NCBI GenBank assembly: GCA_019055375.1
Contig: JAHQIW010000266.1
Location: forward strand, 186,001 to 250,000
Source of the DNA: Parelaphostrongylus tenuis
Taxonomy: Eukaryota > Nematoda > Chromadorea > Rhabditida > Metastrongylidae
Direction: 5' to 3'
Length of the DNA: 64,000 nucleotides
Below are positions 45,401 to 60,169 of the stretch, one piece after another; within the stretch, counting starts at the first letter, position 1, and each line of letters begins with the position of its first letter. The translations under genes and the position numbers were made by a program. The notes under the pieces are model-generated. The model was given only the letters and a program-made list of their open reading frames with translations, made no database searches and was not told the origin of the DNA.

Positions 45401-48400
45401 AAGCATCTAAGTCCAAGTCTTTTAGCTAAAACGGACGTAATACCGGAGTTTGGAAAGGTTCGCGACATAGAAATATTGGTGATTCAATTTGAACAAGCAG
45501 GGAGAGCAAAAAGTTTTTACCTATTGGTTTTCTGGATCGAATTGAAATGGCTCTTAAGATACACTAGAGAAATACTGAGTGACTGAGATAATGTAGATAG
45601 TTTCAATAAGGATTTATTTGAGCGAGTACGTACAAAGGGAAAACATCATGGCAGCACTATGGCAACAGAACTTGATCTTTAACGATTAAATTGTGCAATC
45701 GTAATCAATGTAGCGATTTTGTCCAGGGATTTTAAAAATTCTATGTGGGCTTTTTTAAAGCACTCCAGCTCAAGTCCATCAACTATAGAGAATGCAATTT
45801 CGAAGCTTAGAAATTTGAAAAATATTGATTGAGAAATATTCACAATTCAGTTATGGAATTAGCGATCAGTTAGGAGCTGGATGAAGGTACTTGAATGATT
45901 TTAATTGCTAAGATAACTGATCCAAAAATAATCGATAACAGGATAAACTGGCTATTTTCTGAAACCGTGTTCATCTGTTTTTTGGAGCACAAGCGGATAA
46001 CCAAATCAATTTCTCGCCTTTTTGAACAACGAGTAGGATAGTAGTAGTAGTCGCTTCGAGTTTTCAGCTATCAATGTAAGTGCCATTAAAAGACAGCAAT
46101 TTTGACACTTTGGGAATGAATGTATATAGTTTTTGCCCAAGAGATTTTCAACAATCTATGAGGGTTTCTGGAAGCATCTAAGTCCAGATCCACTAACTAT
46201 AGCAAAAACTTGGAATTCAGAAATATTGGCGATTTAATTTGAACAAAAGGAATAAGCCCAAAGGCTTTTACCCATTATCTAAGCGTCATTATAAAATCAT
46301 AACGAATTTGAAAATTTTAGCATTGAGAAAGTTCTATGATTCACTTTAATATCAGCGAATCGATAACATTTTATTAACATTTATTTACTAAGCTTATTAG
46401 TTCGAATATCGTTCTCATGACATTTTTGTAGCATAAGTGATAGCGAAATTTGTGCGCAAATTATACTCATCGCTCTTGAACTAGAAGTTTAAAAGTTTTA
46501 TCTATCAATCTAACCGTCGTTTCAACATAGTAGCTTTGAAACGCTAGGAGTATACAACGGAACACCTCACACGAATATGGTTTTTTAATTCTGAGCACTA
46601 CGGATTATTTTGTGAATTCCGAACGAAGGTAAGCAAGTCGTTTTGCCTAAAGGGTTTTCAATAAGACACCTAGATCCTAATCATTTAACTGAGACGGATA
46701 GATTTTGCAGTTAACAAACTTTTGTAATCCAAAACTGGTGATGACTGAACTGAAAAACTGGTGAACTTGAACAGATCGACGATCTCTATCTACCTAGATA
46801 GTCTATCATTTTTAGATGAAGATTTTAAGAAATGAATTTACAGGATAACACTTTATGAAAGCAGTGCGGCTTTGAGAATTTGGACTCTCCAATTACTTTG
46901 TAATTCTATGCGGGGTTTCGTAAGGAATCCATGTCCAATTCTATTTTCTACACCTGACGAGATTTTGAGTTTGAAGATTTTGCAATTTAGAAATATTTGA
47001 CGGTTCATTTTGTAACAAAGGGAGAAGCTTGTTGGAGCCTTTTACCTATTATCTTAATCGTCAACGAAATGTGATAGTGCTTTTTAGAGGCTAAAAGTGT
47101 ACAGGGAAAACTTACTAGGAGCAGTTTCACGTAGAAATTTCAACCTTTTTATGATAAAAGTTAGTAGTTTCCGTAACATTCGATATCTATGTTCAAGTCC
47201 CTTAGTTTTACCTAATATTATAAATTCTTTCAATTTAGATGCACTGATTGTTCATGTTGACCAAATAGGAGGAGTAAACTTTTTTTTTACTTATAAATGT
47301 GAGAGTTATTATAAAACGTTAATTTTTAAACGCTAAAGATTCACATGGAAGCACCACATAAGCACCATAACTTTGAAATATTTAACTCTAATAATGATAT
47401 TGGGAGATCTCAAAGGTAGTTTTTCTTTAGAATTTTCAACACTTCTATGAAAATCTCTCAAGGCATCTAATTCCAAAGCATTCGACGTAGCGGATAGAAC
47501 TTCAAAATCTAGAAATTTACGAAACTTAAGAAATTGATTGTTCAATTTGAACAAGTGGGAGAATCTCAGACGTTTCTATCTACCAAATGAGGCGTCATCG
47601 ATAAAAGGTGGCATTTTTCAGATGCTGGGAGGACTTCAGTGATTCACCTATTGCAGTTGGTTTGATTGGAACTTTCCTTTGAAGGATAGTAAGACAGATG
47701 AACACCTCAAGAATCAGTATTACCATCACAATTTCATAAACGTAAATAATAGTTTTGTTAAAGAAATTTTCAACATTTCAACGAGAATATATAAAGACGT
47801 ACAAATCAAAAATCTTCACTTAAAACCTATTTCTGCCTACCAACATGAACGTGTAAGGTAGGATTTTCGAACGTTAGGAGTCTTGCTCCATAACTAAGAT
47901 ATTGTAAATAGTGCACACAAAAATTCAATTTTGAAACTAGCTTCACATGGATACTGTTTAATGATATTCTTTGATTTGCAAATATCAACCTGTACGTACT
48001 ATTTTGAGAATATTAAATGAACGTAGGTGAGTTTAATGGAGGAATCTTTAGAACATCTAAAAGAAGTCTTCAGGCATCTATATCAAAGTTCATTACTCGA
48101 AGTTTAAAAGTTCTTGTAATCATAGATGATTTCGATATAACAATGATGTTTTGAGTGAGGAGCCGCATAAAGGAGTAGTCACGGAGTTTATTTGCAAGAA
48201 TAATTATTTAGCAAAAAAACTGAGACATTTCAACATTGAAGGCCTGATTCATAATCTTTTGAGGGTTTATACTAAGTTCAAGGACTTTACTTGCTGATGA
48301 GATTAGTTGCGAAAAGCAATCACCATTAGACTGTTGCGAGTTTACGCCTGTCAAAGTTAACATTTTTTTCATAAAACTTCATTTTTCAGATCCCATAATT

Positions 48401-49269
48401 TACTGTCGTTTTATTTGTTAAGTTAGGAGAGCTTCAAATATTTCTACCTATCAATTTAAATGTCACTAACATGAAACGCTTCTTAGAAACGCTAGGAAAA
48501 CACCTCTACTGCTTAGATATTTTACATTAGTTATATTAAAAAATTAGTTTCAAGAAATTACACATGGACACTCTTTTTTAAGACTCTCCGAACTTCTAAA
48601 TCTCGATCTTCATCGCTTATTTTGTAAAATCTCAATATACGTGAATGGTTTTGATCAAGATGCCAATATCTGCATGAGATGTTCTTGATAGCATCCTACT
48701 TCGAGTCCAAGTCCTTTGATTATTACGGCACACTGAGGGCATTCTTGGAAGTTTGAAAATTTCAAATAGAGTTGTGATTTGTTCATTTTTGAGGAGTGAG
48801 TTTGAGCAAGTGGACAGAGGAGACTACGCGTCCAAAAACTGTATTCATTAGATTTCTGGGTGTATAAGCCGTAACCATCATATCCACTCGTGACTTGTTT
48901 GTTTCAGAAGAACTAGGAGAGGCTCAAACACCTTTACCTATCAAATTACTGTCATGGATATGAAATGGCTGAGACGATAGAATTACTTGACGGTCAACTT
49001 TCATAAAATATAATTCATACAGAATCACTTCCGCAATATTTAAAAAAGCAAGTACCTGTCTAAATTCAGTGACTTGCAAATTTCGACCACTACGCAGTAT
49101 TTTGCGAATTCATAATGAACGTATCGTTCTGGTCTGAAAGTGTTCAACACTTCTATGATTTCTTTTCGCATCTAAGACAAAGCCCTTTAATTATGTACTC
49201 TGTGCGACAAATTATAAGTTGGGAAACGTTAGCAGTTTAAAGGGATTTACGACTCTACATTTTTGAGAG

Positions 49270-50390
49270 CACAAGCCTTACTTAAACCTTACAAATATAC
49301 TCTCTTCATCTTCAAAACTAGAAGGAGCTCGAGCATAGTTACTTGTAAGTTTACGCCATCGATTCGATTTCCAAAACACTAAGATGAGTGCTCTACTGCT
49401 GAGACATTGCAAACAAATTGTACATACGATCTAACCTGGAGATTATTGCAACAATATTACACATAAGTTTAGCCTAACCTTCACGCAATATTTCAGGAAT
49501 TTTTGAGCAACACAGGAGGTTTTCACCAAGAAATTTTCAACGTCACCGAGGTATTCTTAGTAATTGACTATAAGCCCTTTTATTGCAACGGGATACTGGG
49601 AGGAATCAACCAAATTAAGAACAGTAGCACTTCAGAAAGATTTGAGAGTAAGTTCAATAGTAAAAAGTGAATTTGTAACTTAAGTGTGTACCGGAATAAA
49701 AAGTGATCAAGGAATTGATTTGCTAAGGCAGCTTCATGGATTTATTTCATCGCTTCTAAACTCTTAAGAGAATCTAAGTATTCCTCCTGTCACCTTTTTA
49801 TCTACCAATTTAGCCGTCTTTCATATAACGTTGTTGTTTTCTGAGAGATACACAAAATTGCACTGAAAAATATTTGCATATAGAAACTTGCCATTGAAGT
49901 TTATTAAGTCTTCAATTTCTATCTTTACCGATTATTTTGTGAACGCCCAATGAACGTAAATGTTTTCGGTCAAAGGCTTTTAAACATCTACAAAAGAATG
50001 AATGTTTTTGAGGTCAAGTCCAAGTCGTCTCAATAAAGACGAGGCAATGAGAGGAATTACTTTGAGATAGGAAATATTGCGATCTAGACTCGTTATTCAT
50101 ACAATCGTACAGAGTTGCTTAGTAACCTAATGTAGTTGTCAAACTCTATAATCATCAAACTTTAAAGCTATAAGCTAACATTGAGCGTATTCCCAAATTA
50201 TTCACATCGTTTTGGACAACAAGGTGTGAACTCAAACATTCTTTCTTATCAAATTAGCCGTCATTGAAATGAGGTCCTACTTCATTACACAACAAACCTG
50301 AAGAACTTGCATATGGAGGCTCTCCTTTGAAGTCTAGTTTTTTTCGATTTCGATCTCTACCGATATTTCGTGAAACTTCAATTTCGTGAA
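49270..50390 (+). repeat. Segmental duplication, right copy
   Basis: Counterpart of 41250-42430, about 8 kb away. Shares CTGCTGAGACATTGCAAACA and the near-identical patch at 50108-50385. Confidence 0.75.
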
Positions 50391-51054
50391 AACTCATCAC
50401 TCAAGTTTAGAAATTCTCATAATCTACGAAGATTTCCCGATAATTTCGATTCAAGAATGATATGTTTTGGTAGGGAGCCGCATAAAGGAGTAGTCACAGA
50501 GCTTATTTGCTAAGATAATTATTCGAGAAAATTGTAGCGATTAGCTTGTTGGGATTATGAGTCACGGTCAAATTTATTCATAAGCAATTCACCCGCCTTT
50601 GATTGACTGGAAAAAGATCCGACATCCTCACCCAACAATATAGCCGAAATCCTAACCTATCAAATTATTTTGGGAATCCCGACCAGAACAAGTGGCTATG
50701 TGAAGGAGTCTGCGGGATGTCTGAGTTCTACCTTAGCGGTACATGTGAAAGTCTGGTTATTATATGAGTCCACTACAAAAAAATATCAGATTATAAAAGT
50801 TTTAGTACGTCACATAACTTGCTAAACATTTCAACATTAAAGGCCTAATTGCGCAAAGCTGTCGTCGTTAAATTGTTGCTACTTTACGTCTGTCAAACTT
50901 ACATTCTTTTAAAACTTCGTTTTTCAAATTCCGTATTATTGTCGTATCATTTGATAGACTATAAGAGCTTCAAAATTTCTACCGATCAATTTAACAGCCA
51001 CTAACATTAATAGCTTCTTTGCGACGCTAGGAAAACACCTCTACTGCTTAATAA

Positions 51055-52048
51055 TAATTCCTTAATAATCTCAAGGTCCAAATTCTTCAATGAAGGCACT
51101 AAAGATGGATTGAATGGATTAAGAATATAGTCCTTCAGAATAATTTATGATTAAGGAGTGTCATATTATGAAGTGACATGGTATATAGAGAGGAACCGAA
51201 CGAAACAGCACTTGACCAGTTTATTTTTCAAGGAAATTAATTGCGAATGAATGACCACCAATTAGTGCTTGAGAGTGCCTGTAATAGGCTATTTACGCCG
51301 CAAAATATTCGCACTGCTTTTGAAAAACTAGGAGAGGCTCGAACATCTTTTCCTAACAATACAATCGTCATCGCTGTAAGTTTGTCTCAGATTTGCTCAC
51401 AATGTTCATTTCAACACTTCCGAAGAGCTAGGTCTCAATCTCATCAACATCTCAATCCGTCGGCTACCACGTGAAAATCAAAAGTAAAAATTTTCTCTAC
51501 CAAGTCGTCATAATCCTACTACAAATGGGGGTGACAGGGCTACTTAACGAATATATGCGAACTAATGAGAGCTCAACGCTTGATCTTAGATAAATGTTGA
51601 TTTGGCGACTATCACTTCAAACTCAAAAGTCCTGTGGGTTCACTAAGAAATATATTTTGTGGTTTTTGAATTATAGCATATTAGAGAGTTTAAGTAATCA
51701 CTAACAATGAAGACCGGGATCTACAACTGTAGTGAGGAATTAATGTAGTAATCAAGAAGTCATTCGTTAAGCAAATTGGTTGCCGATAAATGTTGATCTT
51801 GGTAAGTTTGCGTACAAGCCAAATTTAGGTGCAAATCATTCTCGTCTATCTGAACAATTAGGGGAACCTCAAAAACTTTTTACCAATCGAAAAAACCGTC
51901 CTCTATGAGAGCTAAAACTTTGAAATGTCAAGGGATCCCTTACTACTGAGATACTACATACGTATTTGTATACATATATATATATATATATGTAGGCATA
52001 TATATATGCATGTCTGCACATATATATATACACTTATACATATATACG

Positions 52049-52088
<40 letters not shown>

Positions 52089-53960
52089 CATACGTATACA
52101 CATATACACGTATACGTATATACATATGCATTTATGTACATATATATGTACATATATACGCACATATATGCACAAATATACGTACATATATATATATATA
52201 TATACATACGTATATATGTATATATATATTCAGCCTATAAGAGAACTTAATTTAGAGATTACTATTATAAGAAGATAATCTACAAAAGAATTACGACTAT
52301 TAAACTCTTACTTCTAGTAACTAGGCTCTAGATTTTCAATGAACGTAAACGCTTTTAATGAAGAGTTTTTCAACATTTTACAGTATGTTTTCTAGGCACC
52401 TAAGTCTAAGTCCTCTAATCATAAAGAACCGCTAAGAGAGATATATCGGAATTTGGAAGACCTCACATTTTCAAAGACTTGTTAGTCTTTTCAAGATTGA
52501 GCAGTGGATTTTCTAGTCAGTAAGTAACCGGAAAAAGCAGCAACAGTTCATTTTCGCTAAAATTAGATGCCAAAACAGGATCACCGATAACATTCTGAGC
52601 ATGTGTTATGACCGAATTGAGGCAGAAATCACTAACATCGGTTTTCGGACATCTGGAAACTCAAGCAATTTCACCGATCAACTCAACCGTCATCGTTATA
52701 ACATGGTTCTTTCAGACGCTAGGAAGACTGCTCTATGGCTAAGGCACTACAAATAGTTCATGCCTAAAGTTTGATCGGAATAATATTTATGCAGTGAAGC
52801 AGTTTGTGGGTTCAGCATAATTTTGAATTCTGACATGTACCAATCATTTGCTGAATTCCCAGAGAAAGCAACCTTTTTTTTAATACTAATTTATTATGCA
52901 TACGAAAGATCTTCAGTGTTTCTATGGGGATTTGTTCGGGTATCAAAGCCCAAGTCCTCTATTTATAATAGCGCATTACGATGGACAAACGAGGAAACTT
53001 ACTTAGCATAATTAGAAAACGCTATAAATGCGACTACGCAAAAATTTAGGCTGGAAAATAATTCTTCTAGGAAACTATCTATCACCTCAGTCTTGAACTT
53101 CTTTTGAAAAATGTTCGTTCAGAGAAACACTTCATGGAATCAATATAATTCTCTCATATGCTCTAACATCTACTAGTAATCTTATTTCTCAATGTCGCTG
53201 TGAAGAAAGGATTTTGTAGATTTCTATAAGATCATTCAAAAACCACAAAACAAAAAGTGGATTTCTTAGTCAATTTTAATTTGATGAAAGGCAAAGTAAA
53301 TGAGTAATCGAAGACACTATTTTACGTCGTCCTTTGCCAAAACCTGTTGTTATCGGAATTTTAGGAGCATGAGTCACGGTCAAATCTATTTGCACGCTAT
53401 TTACAAGTGCAAGATGGTTCAACCACCTCACCCAGTTGTTTAACCAAGATCTTCATACTACAGATTATTTGGGGAATTCCCAAGTAGCAAAGTAGGAACG
53501 TCATTTTAGGACTCTTAAAACTCAGGGACAATTAGTACCCGACACTGAGAGATATTATTCAAAATCTAGGAATTGTTGCAGTAAAGGCAAATTTGTGGTA
53601 GATTTGACTTTGAAAATCTTAAAAAAATTATTTGATGGAGAGCTGAACGAAGTAATAGTTTACTACCTAAAAAAATATACTTGGAAAAAAGCCGCGAATG
53701 AAATTTGGGAATGTATGTGGTACTGAAAATAATCCGCAACTATTCCTACCATTTTCCAAAACTGGAAGAATCTCAAACGACTTTACCTATCACTCCACTG
53801 TCACCCAAATAAGTTGATATTTTGGCGTGCTAGGAAAATTTCTTTACGGTCAAGCTGATATAAATGATTTACAAAAAGATTTTGTAGGCGGAATATTCCT
53901 ACCGTTCTATATTAGTTCTATATCTGGAGTTATTATATAATTATCTGTCGAAATTCTGCT
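51055..53960 (+). repeat. Higher-order block, copy 1
   Basis: Begins with CTAAAGATGGATTGA and GAACCGAACGAAACAGCACT, passes the TCCGTCGGCTACCACGTGAA signature at about 51456, a TA-rich microsatellite, and GACATGTACCAATCATTTGC at about 52833, and ends near the AATAAGTTGATA module at 53810. Compared with copy 2 it lacks about 640 bases before the signature. Confidence 0.75.
51958..52235. repeat. TA-rich microsatellite, copy 1
   Basis: Alternating TA with CA/TG and CG interruptions over about 280 bases. ORFs in all frames here encode only Tyr-Ile-type strings and are artefacts. Confidence 0.9.
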
Positions 53961-55279
53961 TCCTTGGAAGTTCCAACTACACCTATTTTTTAAAAAATCT
54001 CAATGAAAACAAGTGGCTAGTTTTTGAGATCTATGGATTATACATGAGATTTTTTGAAGTACCTTAGTCCAAATCTTTCAATGTTAAAAGGGCACTAACA
54101 GCAGTATTTCGGAGTTATTTGGGACTTCACAAAGACGTATGATTCATTCAAAAATCCAGCAGTGAACTTTTGATTTGAGAAAAATGGCCAACAGAGTATA
54201 AGAAGTTCACTTCCTAAATGATTAGTAGCTAATGTCACTAATAGTTTTTTCGGAGCATCAGTTACAGCGCACTGTAATCCCAATTTATTCTCATCACCTT
54301 TTAGCAACTGGAAGGTCCAACATTATTACTTATCCATTGAACTGAAATGCTTAACTCGAAGAAAATACTTCGAGATTTCTTGACTGATAAAGGAGCTTTA
54401 CTCATATGGTTTTCAACATTTCTATTAGAATTTCGTATGGAATTCAAAAGCCCAAGTTCTTTTCTTGTAACGAGACATTGGAAATATTTTTAAGAGATGC
54501 TAGCACTTTAAAAAGATATGCAAGATATTGAGAAATGATTTAGAACTTAGTTTAAGTACGAACTGAACCATGGATTGATCAGGAGCTCCACAAACAGTCA
54601 CAGATTAACAAGGGAATATGAGGCATCGCAAATGCATAAAAATCTAACAGTTATCAATATAAAATGGATCTCTGAACGCTGGGAATATTGCTCTATGGCT
54701 GAGGTATTATGAATGGATTATATAAAACGAAGTCTGGATACCTTTATTTTCGACTCTACTTTTTGATCTGAAATACTTAATAATACAACTGATTCTGATT
54801 TTCAGTGTTTTAACGAGGATTTTTTCAGGCATCTCAGTATAGCCCTTTAATTATGCAACGGGACACTAAGAAATGAGTCCTATTAAGACTTACAACCTTG
54901 AATATTCTACAAAAAATTTGAAACTTGTGGATGAATTAGTGTCAGTGGGGAGTTGCATAGAAGAACAGAAAAAGAATTTATTATAAGATAGATAGTTGTT
55001 GAAAACTGACACCACTTGTTTTTTGGAAGTGTCGATGATAGCCAAATCTATTCGTATGCTTTTCCTTGCTATGGAAAACTGGGATAAGGTCCATCATTTT
55101 CACAGATCAACTTGAACGTCATCGATATGATATAGCAATTTGAAACACACTAAGAGCGTAGATCTGTGACCATACTATTATAGTCCGCGCAAGAATTTAA
55201 TCTGTAAAACATACAGAACAACTCTTCATCGAAATAACACAATTTTTAAAATTTGACAATTTTTGTCATGGAAATTACA

Positions 55280-56862
55280 GCATCATAATTCCTTAAGAAT
55301 CTCAAAGTCCAATGTCTTCAATAAATGCACTAAAGATGGATTGATTAGACTATGAATATAGTCATTCAGAATGATTTATGATTAAGGAGTGTTATATTAT
55401 GAAGAAGAAGGAACCGAACGAAACAGCACTTGACCAGTTTATATTTCAAGGAAATTAATTGCGAATGAATGATCATCAATCAGTGCTTGAGAGTGCCTGT
55501 AATAGGCTATTTACGCCGCAAATTATTCTCACTGCTTTTGAAAAACTAGGAGAGGCTCGAACATCTTTTCCTAACAATACAATCGTCATCGCTGCAAGTT
55601 TGTCCCAAATTTGCTCACAATATTCATTTCAGCGCTTACGAACAACTAGGTGAAGTACATTGATTCTTAGCAATTCCGTAAAAATTCTGGAACTTTGTGT
55701 GGTAACAAAACCAAGACATAAATTATTTTCACCGTTTTTTAACAACTACGAGAAGTTCAAACATTTTTATCTATCTATTTGACCGGTAACGATACGAGCC
55801 ACTTTGAGACGTTACGAAGATGACTCCATGACTAAGATATCATGAACAATATCTGTAAATATTTTTCTAATTGGTATTCTGCAAAATTCCTATTAAGAAA
55901 CACTTTATGGAAGCAGTTAATTTTATAAATTTTGACAACTTCCATTTACCTTCCAAGATTTTCAGGGAGAGTGAGTGGTTTTGCTCAAGCGGTTCTCCGT
56001 TTCCATAGAGATTTCTCTAGGCATCTATGTCCAAGTCCTTTGATTTGAACGACTCTTTAAGAAAAATTGCTTCGAATTGAGAAAACTTTATCAAGTGCAG
56101 AGGAGTAGTTTATTTTCCACGATTTCCTACGCAATGAGTAACCATAAACTTTTGTCATTAGGCTTTCTTGGGTGTACAATTCGCAGCCATATTTATTACC
56201 AAACTAATAGATCGTTCCTAAACAACTATAATGAGCTCAGTCATTTAGGATAATTTATACAACTTGATAGAGATCTTTTTCTGACACCCCTACCATCTCA
56301 ATCCGTCGGCTACCACGTGAAACCAAAAGTGAAAATATTCGCTACCAAGCAGTTATGAACCTTTACAAATCGGAGCGACAGCACTACTTAGCGAATATTT
56401 TGCGAAATAATGACAGCTCAACGCTTGACTTTAGAATGATGTTAATTTGGCGACTATTAATTTGAACTCAAAAAAGCCTGTGGGTTCACTAGGAAAGATA
56501 TTTCGTGGGTTCTATTTTAGCATATTAGAGAGATTAACTAACCACTAACAATGAAGACCTGGATCTACAACTGTAATAGGGACTTAAAACAGTAACTAAG
56601 AATTCATTGTTAAGCAAATTAGGTGCAGATAAATGTTGATCTTGGTTCTTTGGAGAATCTACTTGCCGATATATGTTGCTCTCGGTTTTCAGGAGGTTTA
56701 TGTACAAGCCAGACTAAAGTGCAAATTATTCTCATCTTTCTGAACAACTGAGGAGAACCTCAAAAATTTTTAACAAACCGGATAAACAGTCATCTATGTG
56801 AGCTGAAACTCTAAAATGTCAGGAAAATCTTCTACTACTGAGATACTACATATGTATATGTA

Positions 56863-56909
<47 letters not shown>

Positions 56910-58300
56910 CACATACATGTATATACATGTGCGCATATACATGTGCATGTAGTTTACAAAAGCATTACGATTATTAAACTCCAACATCTGGTGACTAAGC
57001 TCTCAATTAATGAAGCAATTTTCAACATTTCTACAATACGTTCTATAGGCACCTAAGTCTAAGTCCTCTAATTATAAGGAACCACTAAAAGAAATATACC
57101 GGAATTGGGAAGATCTCACATTTTCAAAGACTTGTTAGATCTTTCAAGAATGAACAGGGATTTTCAATTCAGTAAGTAACCGGAAAAAGCAGAACAGATT
57201 TCATTTTCTCTAAAATTAGATGTCAAATAGTATCACTGATAAGATTTGGGCGTGTTGTAGCCAATTTTGAGGAAGAAATCATTAACATCTGCCTTCGGAC
57301 AACTAGAAACTGAAGCAATTTCACCTATCAATTCAACCGTCATCGATATAAGATGGTTCATTCAGACGCTAGGAAGACTGCTCTATGGCTATAACACCAT
57401 GAATAGTTCATGCCTAAAGTTTGAAAGGGGTAATACTTACGTAGTGAAGCAGATTACGGGATCAGCATAATTTCGAATTCCGACATGTACCAATCACTTG
57501 CTAAATTCCCAAAGAAAGCAATCAATTTACGATATTTTCCTTATTATGTTAACGAAGCATGAGGATTTCCTATGAGAATTTATTCAGGTATCAAAATCCG
57601 AATCGCTAATTTGAAAGAGCACATTAAGATGGACAAACGAGAAAACTTACTTAGTGTATTCGGAAAACGTAATAAATAGGACTACGCAAAAATTTAGGAG
57701 ATTATTTATAACATCGTGCTCTGTCAAAACCTGTTGTTATCAACATTTTAGAAACACGAGTCACGGTCGAATCTATTAGTACGCTATTTTCAAGTGCAAG
57801 ATGGTTCAACCACCTCACCCAGTTATTTAACCAAGATCTTCATACTGCAGACTATTTGGGATTTCTTAAGTAGCACAGTAAGCACATCCTTCTAGGACTA
57901 TTTGATCTAAGATTTAAGATTTCTAAGATTTAAGACTCTAGGAGGAATTACAGAAAATCTAGAAAATTGTTGCAGCATAGACAAAATTATGGTAGATTTA
58001 ACTTTCAAAACCTTAATTTATCATCAATTGGAGAACAGAACGAAGTAATAGTGAAGAGCTTACTACTTAGAAATATTGGTTGCGAAAGTGAAGCTATTAA
58101 AATTTGGGATTGTACATTGTACTCAAAATAATGCGCAAACTACTCCTACCATTTTTGCAATATTGTAGGAATCTCAAACGACTTTACCTGTCACTCCACT
58201 GTCATCAAAATAAGTTGATACTTTGGCATACGAAAATTCCTCTATGGCTAAGGTGATATAATTTATGCGAAGATTTTGTTAGCGGAATATTTCTACAGGA
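55280..58300 (+). repeat. Higher-order block, copy 2
   Basis: Same order of landmarks as copy 1: GAACCGAACGAAACAGCACT at about 55408, the TCCGTCGGCTACCACGTGAA signature at 56303, microsatellite at 56855, GACATGTACCAATCACTTGC at 57482, AATAAGTTGATA at 58210. Confidence 0.75.
56855..56955. repeat. TA-rich microsatellite, copy 2 (shortest)
   Basis: About 100 bases of TA with CATGTG interruptions, at the same place in the block as the other two. Confidence 0.9.
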
Positions 58301-60169
58301 TAACTCTTAACAGAATTCCAGAATTTTGAATTTCGGCCTATATCAGTTATTTTGTTAATATCAATGGCACACAATTGCCCTTGATGTAAAGATACTCAAC
58401 ATGTACACGAGCACTTCCCATGGCATCAAATCCAGATCTTCCAACAATGACAATTCACCGTTTAGAAATCTGACCATTTTCAAGAAAATCCATGAAACAC
58501 TCTGAAATGAGGGAGTGAACTTATGAATTAGGAAAAAACTGGACAATGGAGCAGCCAAGAAACATATCTAATAAAGGATTCACTAGCCAAATACTACTGT
58601 TATAGTTACTTATCAATTCAACCGTCATCGTTCTTTGAAATGCGCAGATTATTCTATGATTTTTTTCTGGATGCTTCACCTACTGCTAATCTTCTAAATT
58701 CTGTAGTTCTGGTGTAGGAATTTCCACCATTTCCATGAATATTGAAATCTTTCGGCATCTAAGCTCGAATCTTTTGTTTGAAGCGGCATGCCAAAGATTG
58801 TTCAGACTTAAGGGATTATAGCGAAGAAAACTTGAAATTCTTTCACTGTTCTTAAACAAGTTAGAAAAGCTCAAACAATTTTACTTATCAGTCTAAGCGT
58901 CCTTAATATAAGTATGAAACAGCTACTCTATGGCTGAGAGCATGTATAATAAATAAAATGACGAATTAAACAGTTCTACAAGATATCACGGATGCAGTAC
59001 GCTTTTTAGATCTTTTCATCTACCGATTACCTTCCGAGTCGAAAAGAACGTTAGCAGTTTTGGACGAAGGATTTACAGCAATTCTATGAGGACTTCCTAG
59101 GCATCAGGACTTCCAAGTCGAAGCCTTATAAATACAACGTGGCAGAACGAAAAAGATCAAGAGAGGAAAATTTATGGCTTTTTTCAACGTTAAGGCATGA
59201 ATTTATTACTTAGTACGGAACTGCGCAGAGAATTCAAGCAGTTTACTTCCTCAATTAAATGTCTACTAAAAACTGCCGCCATCAGCTCTTGATATAAGTC
59301 ACTATCACGCCTACTCATGAGTTATTCTCATAGCATTTAACAAGAAGAAAAAAAAACATTTATTTTCCACCCGTTTATCATATATTTCACCAAAAACTTT
59401 GAACCTACATTCCGATAAGTCTTATGGTTTTGATGAAAGACATTTTAAAATCTACAAACGCATTCAAGTCCAACCTCTCTGATTATAATGGGAATCAGAA
59501 ATCGTTTAAAGGTCTCTGAGAGTACATGCGGTAGCAATTTAACACACAAATTATTATCATGGTTTCTGAGTAATTGGAAGAGGCTCAAATAAATTTACCT
59601 GAGCTCAACCGTCACCATTACAAGATGGTACTTTAGGACAGGAAAAATGCTCTATAGCTGACTTACCTTAGATTAAAAGTCGATCTGCATCAAGTTTATG
59701 TTTGTTAAATCTTAACTCACTGGACAGCTTTATCCTAGTGATTTCCAACATACACATGAAGATTTAGGAATTTCGTAATTTTGAGATATTTCAAAGCTAG
59801 AAAGTGGATTTGTAACCAATGATGAAGTAGACAAAGGATCTGTCGAGGATTCTACTTTCCAAGGTGATTAGTTACCAAAAACTATTCTACAGATTTGAGA
59901 TTTTCGGAAACATGAGCTACGGCAAGCTCTCAGACATCTGCGAGGTCAACCATTGTTATCTAACACATCGTAGACCTGTCCGTATACCTGTTACCTTGAG
60001 AAGTCAAAAGAAAAGTAGGAAGTACTTGTTGAGAGATTCCATAACTATTTTTCGAAATTTCCAAAACCACCTGACTCTATCATTAAATGCAATCATCTAG
60101 ACTTTAGTTTTGCACCGACAAGAGTTTCCCTTATTTCACATGAAGATTTGATGTGTTATACCATTTCCT

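Noticed and set aside
43426..45586. ORFs of 74 and 101 codons in the array as genes
   Set aside because: They span array modules, are interrupted by stops in the other copies and show no domain.
51925..52278. Open frames of up to 117 codons, also at 62318-62623
   Set aside because: They only translate TA/CA-rich microsatellite into Tyr-Ile-type strings in every frame and strand.
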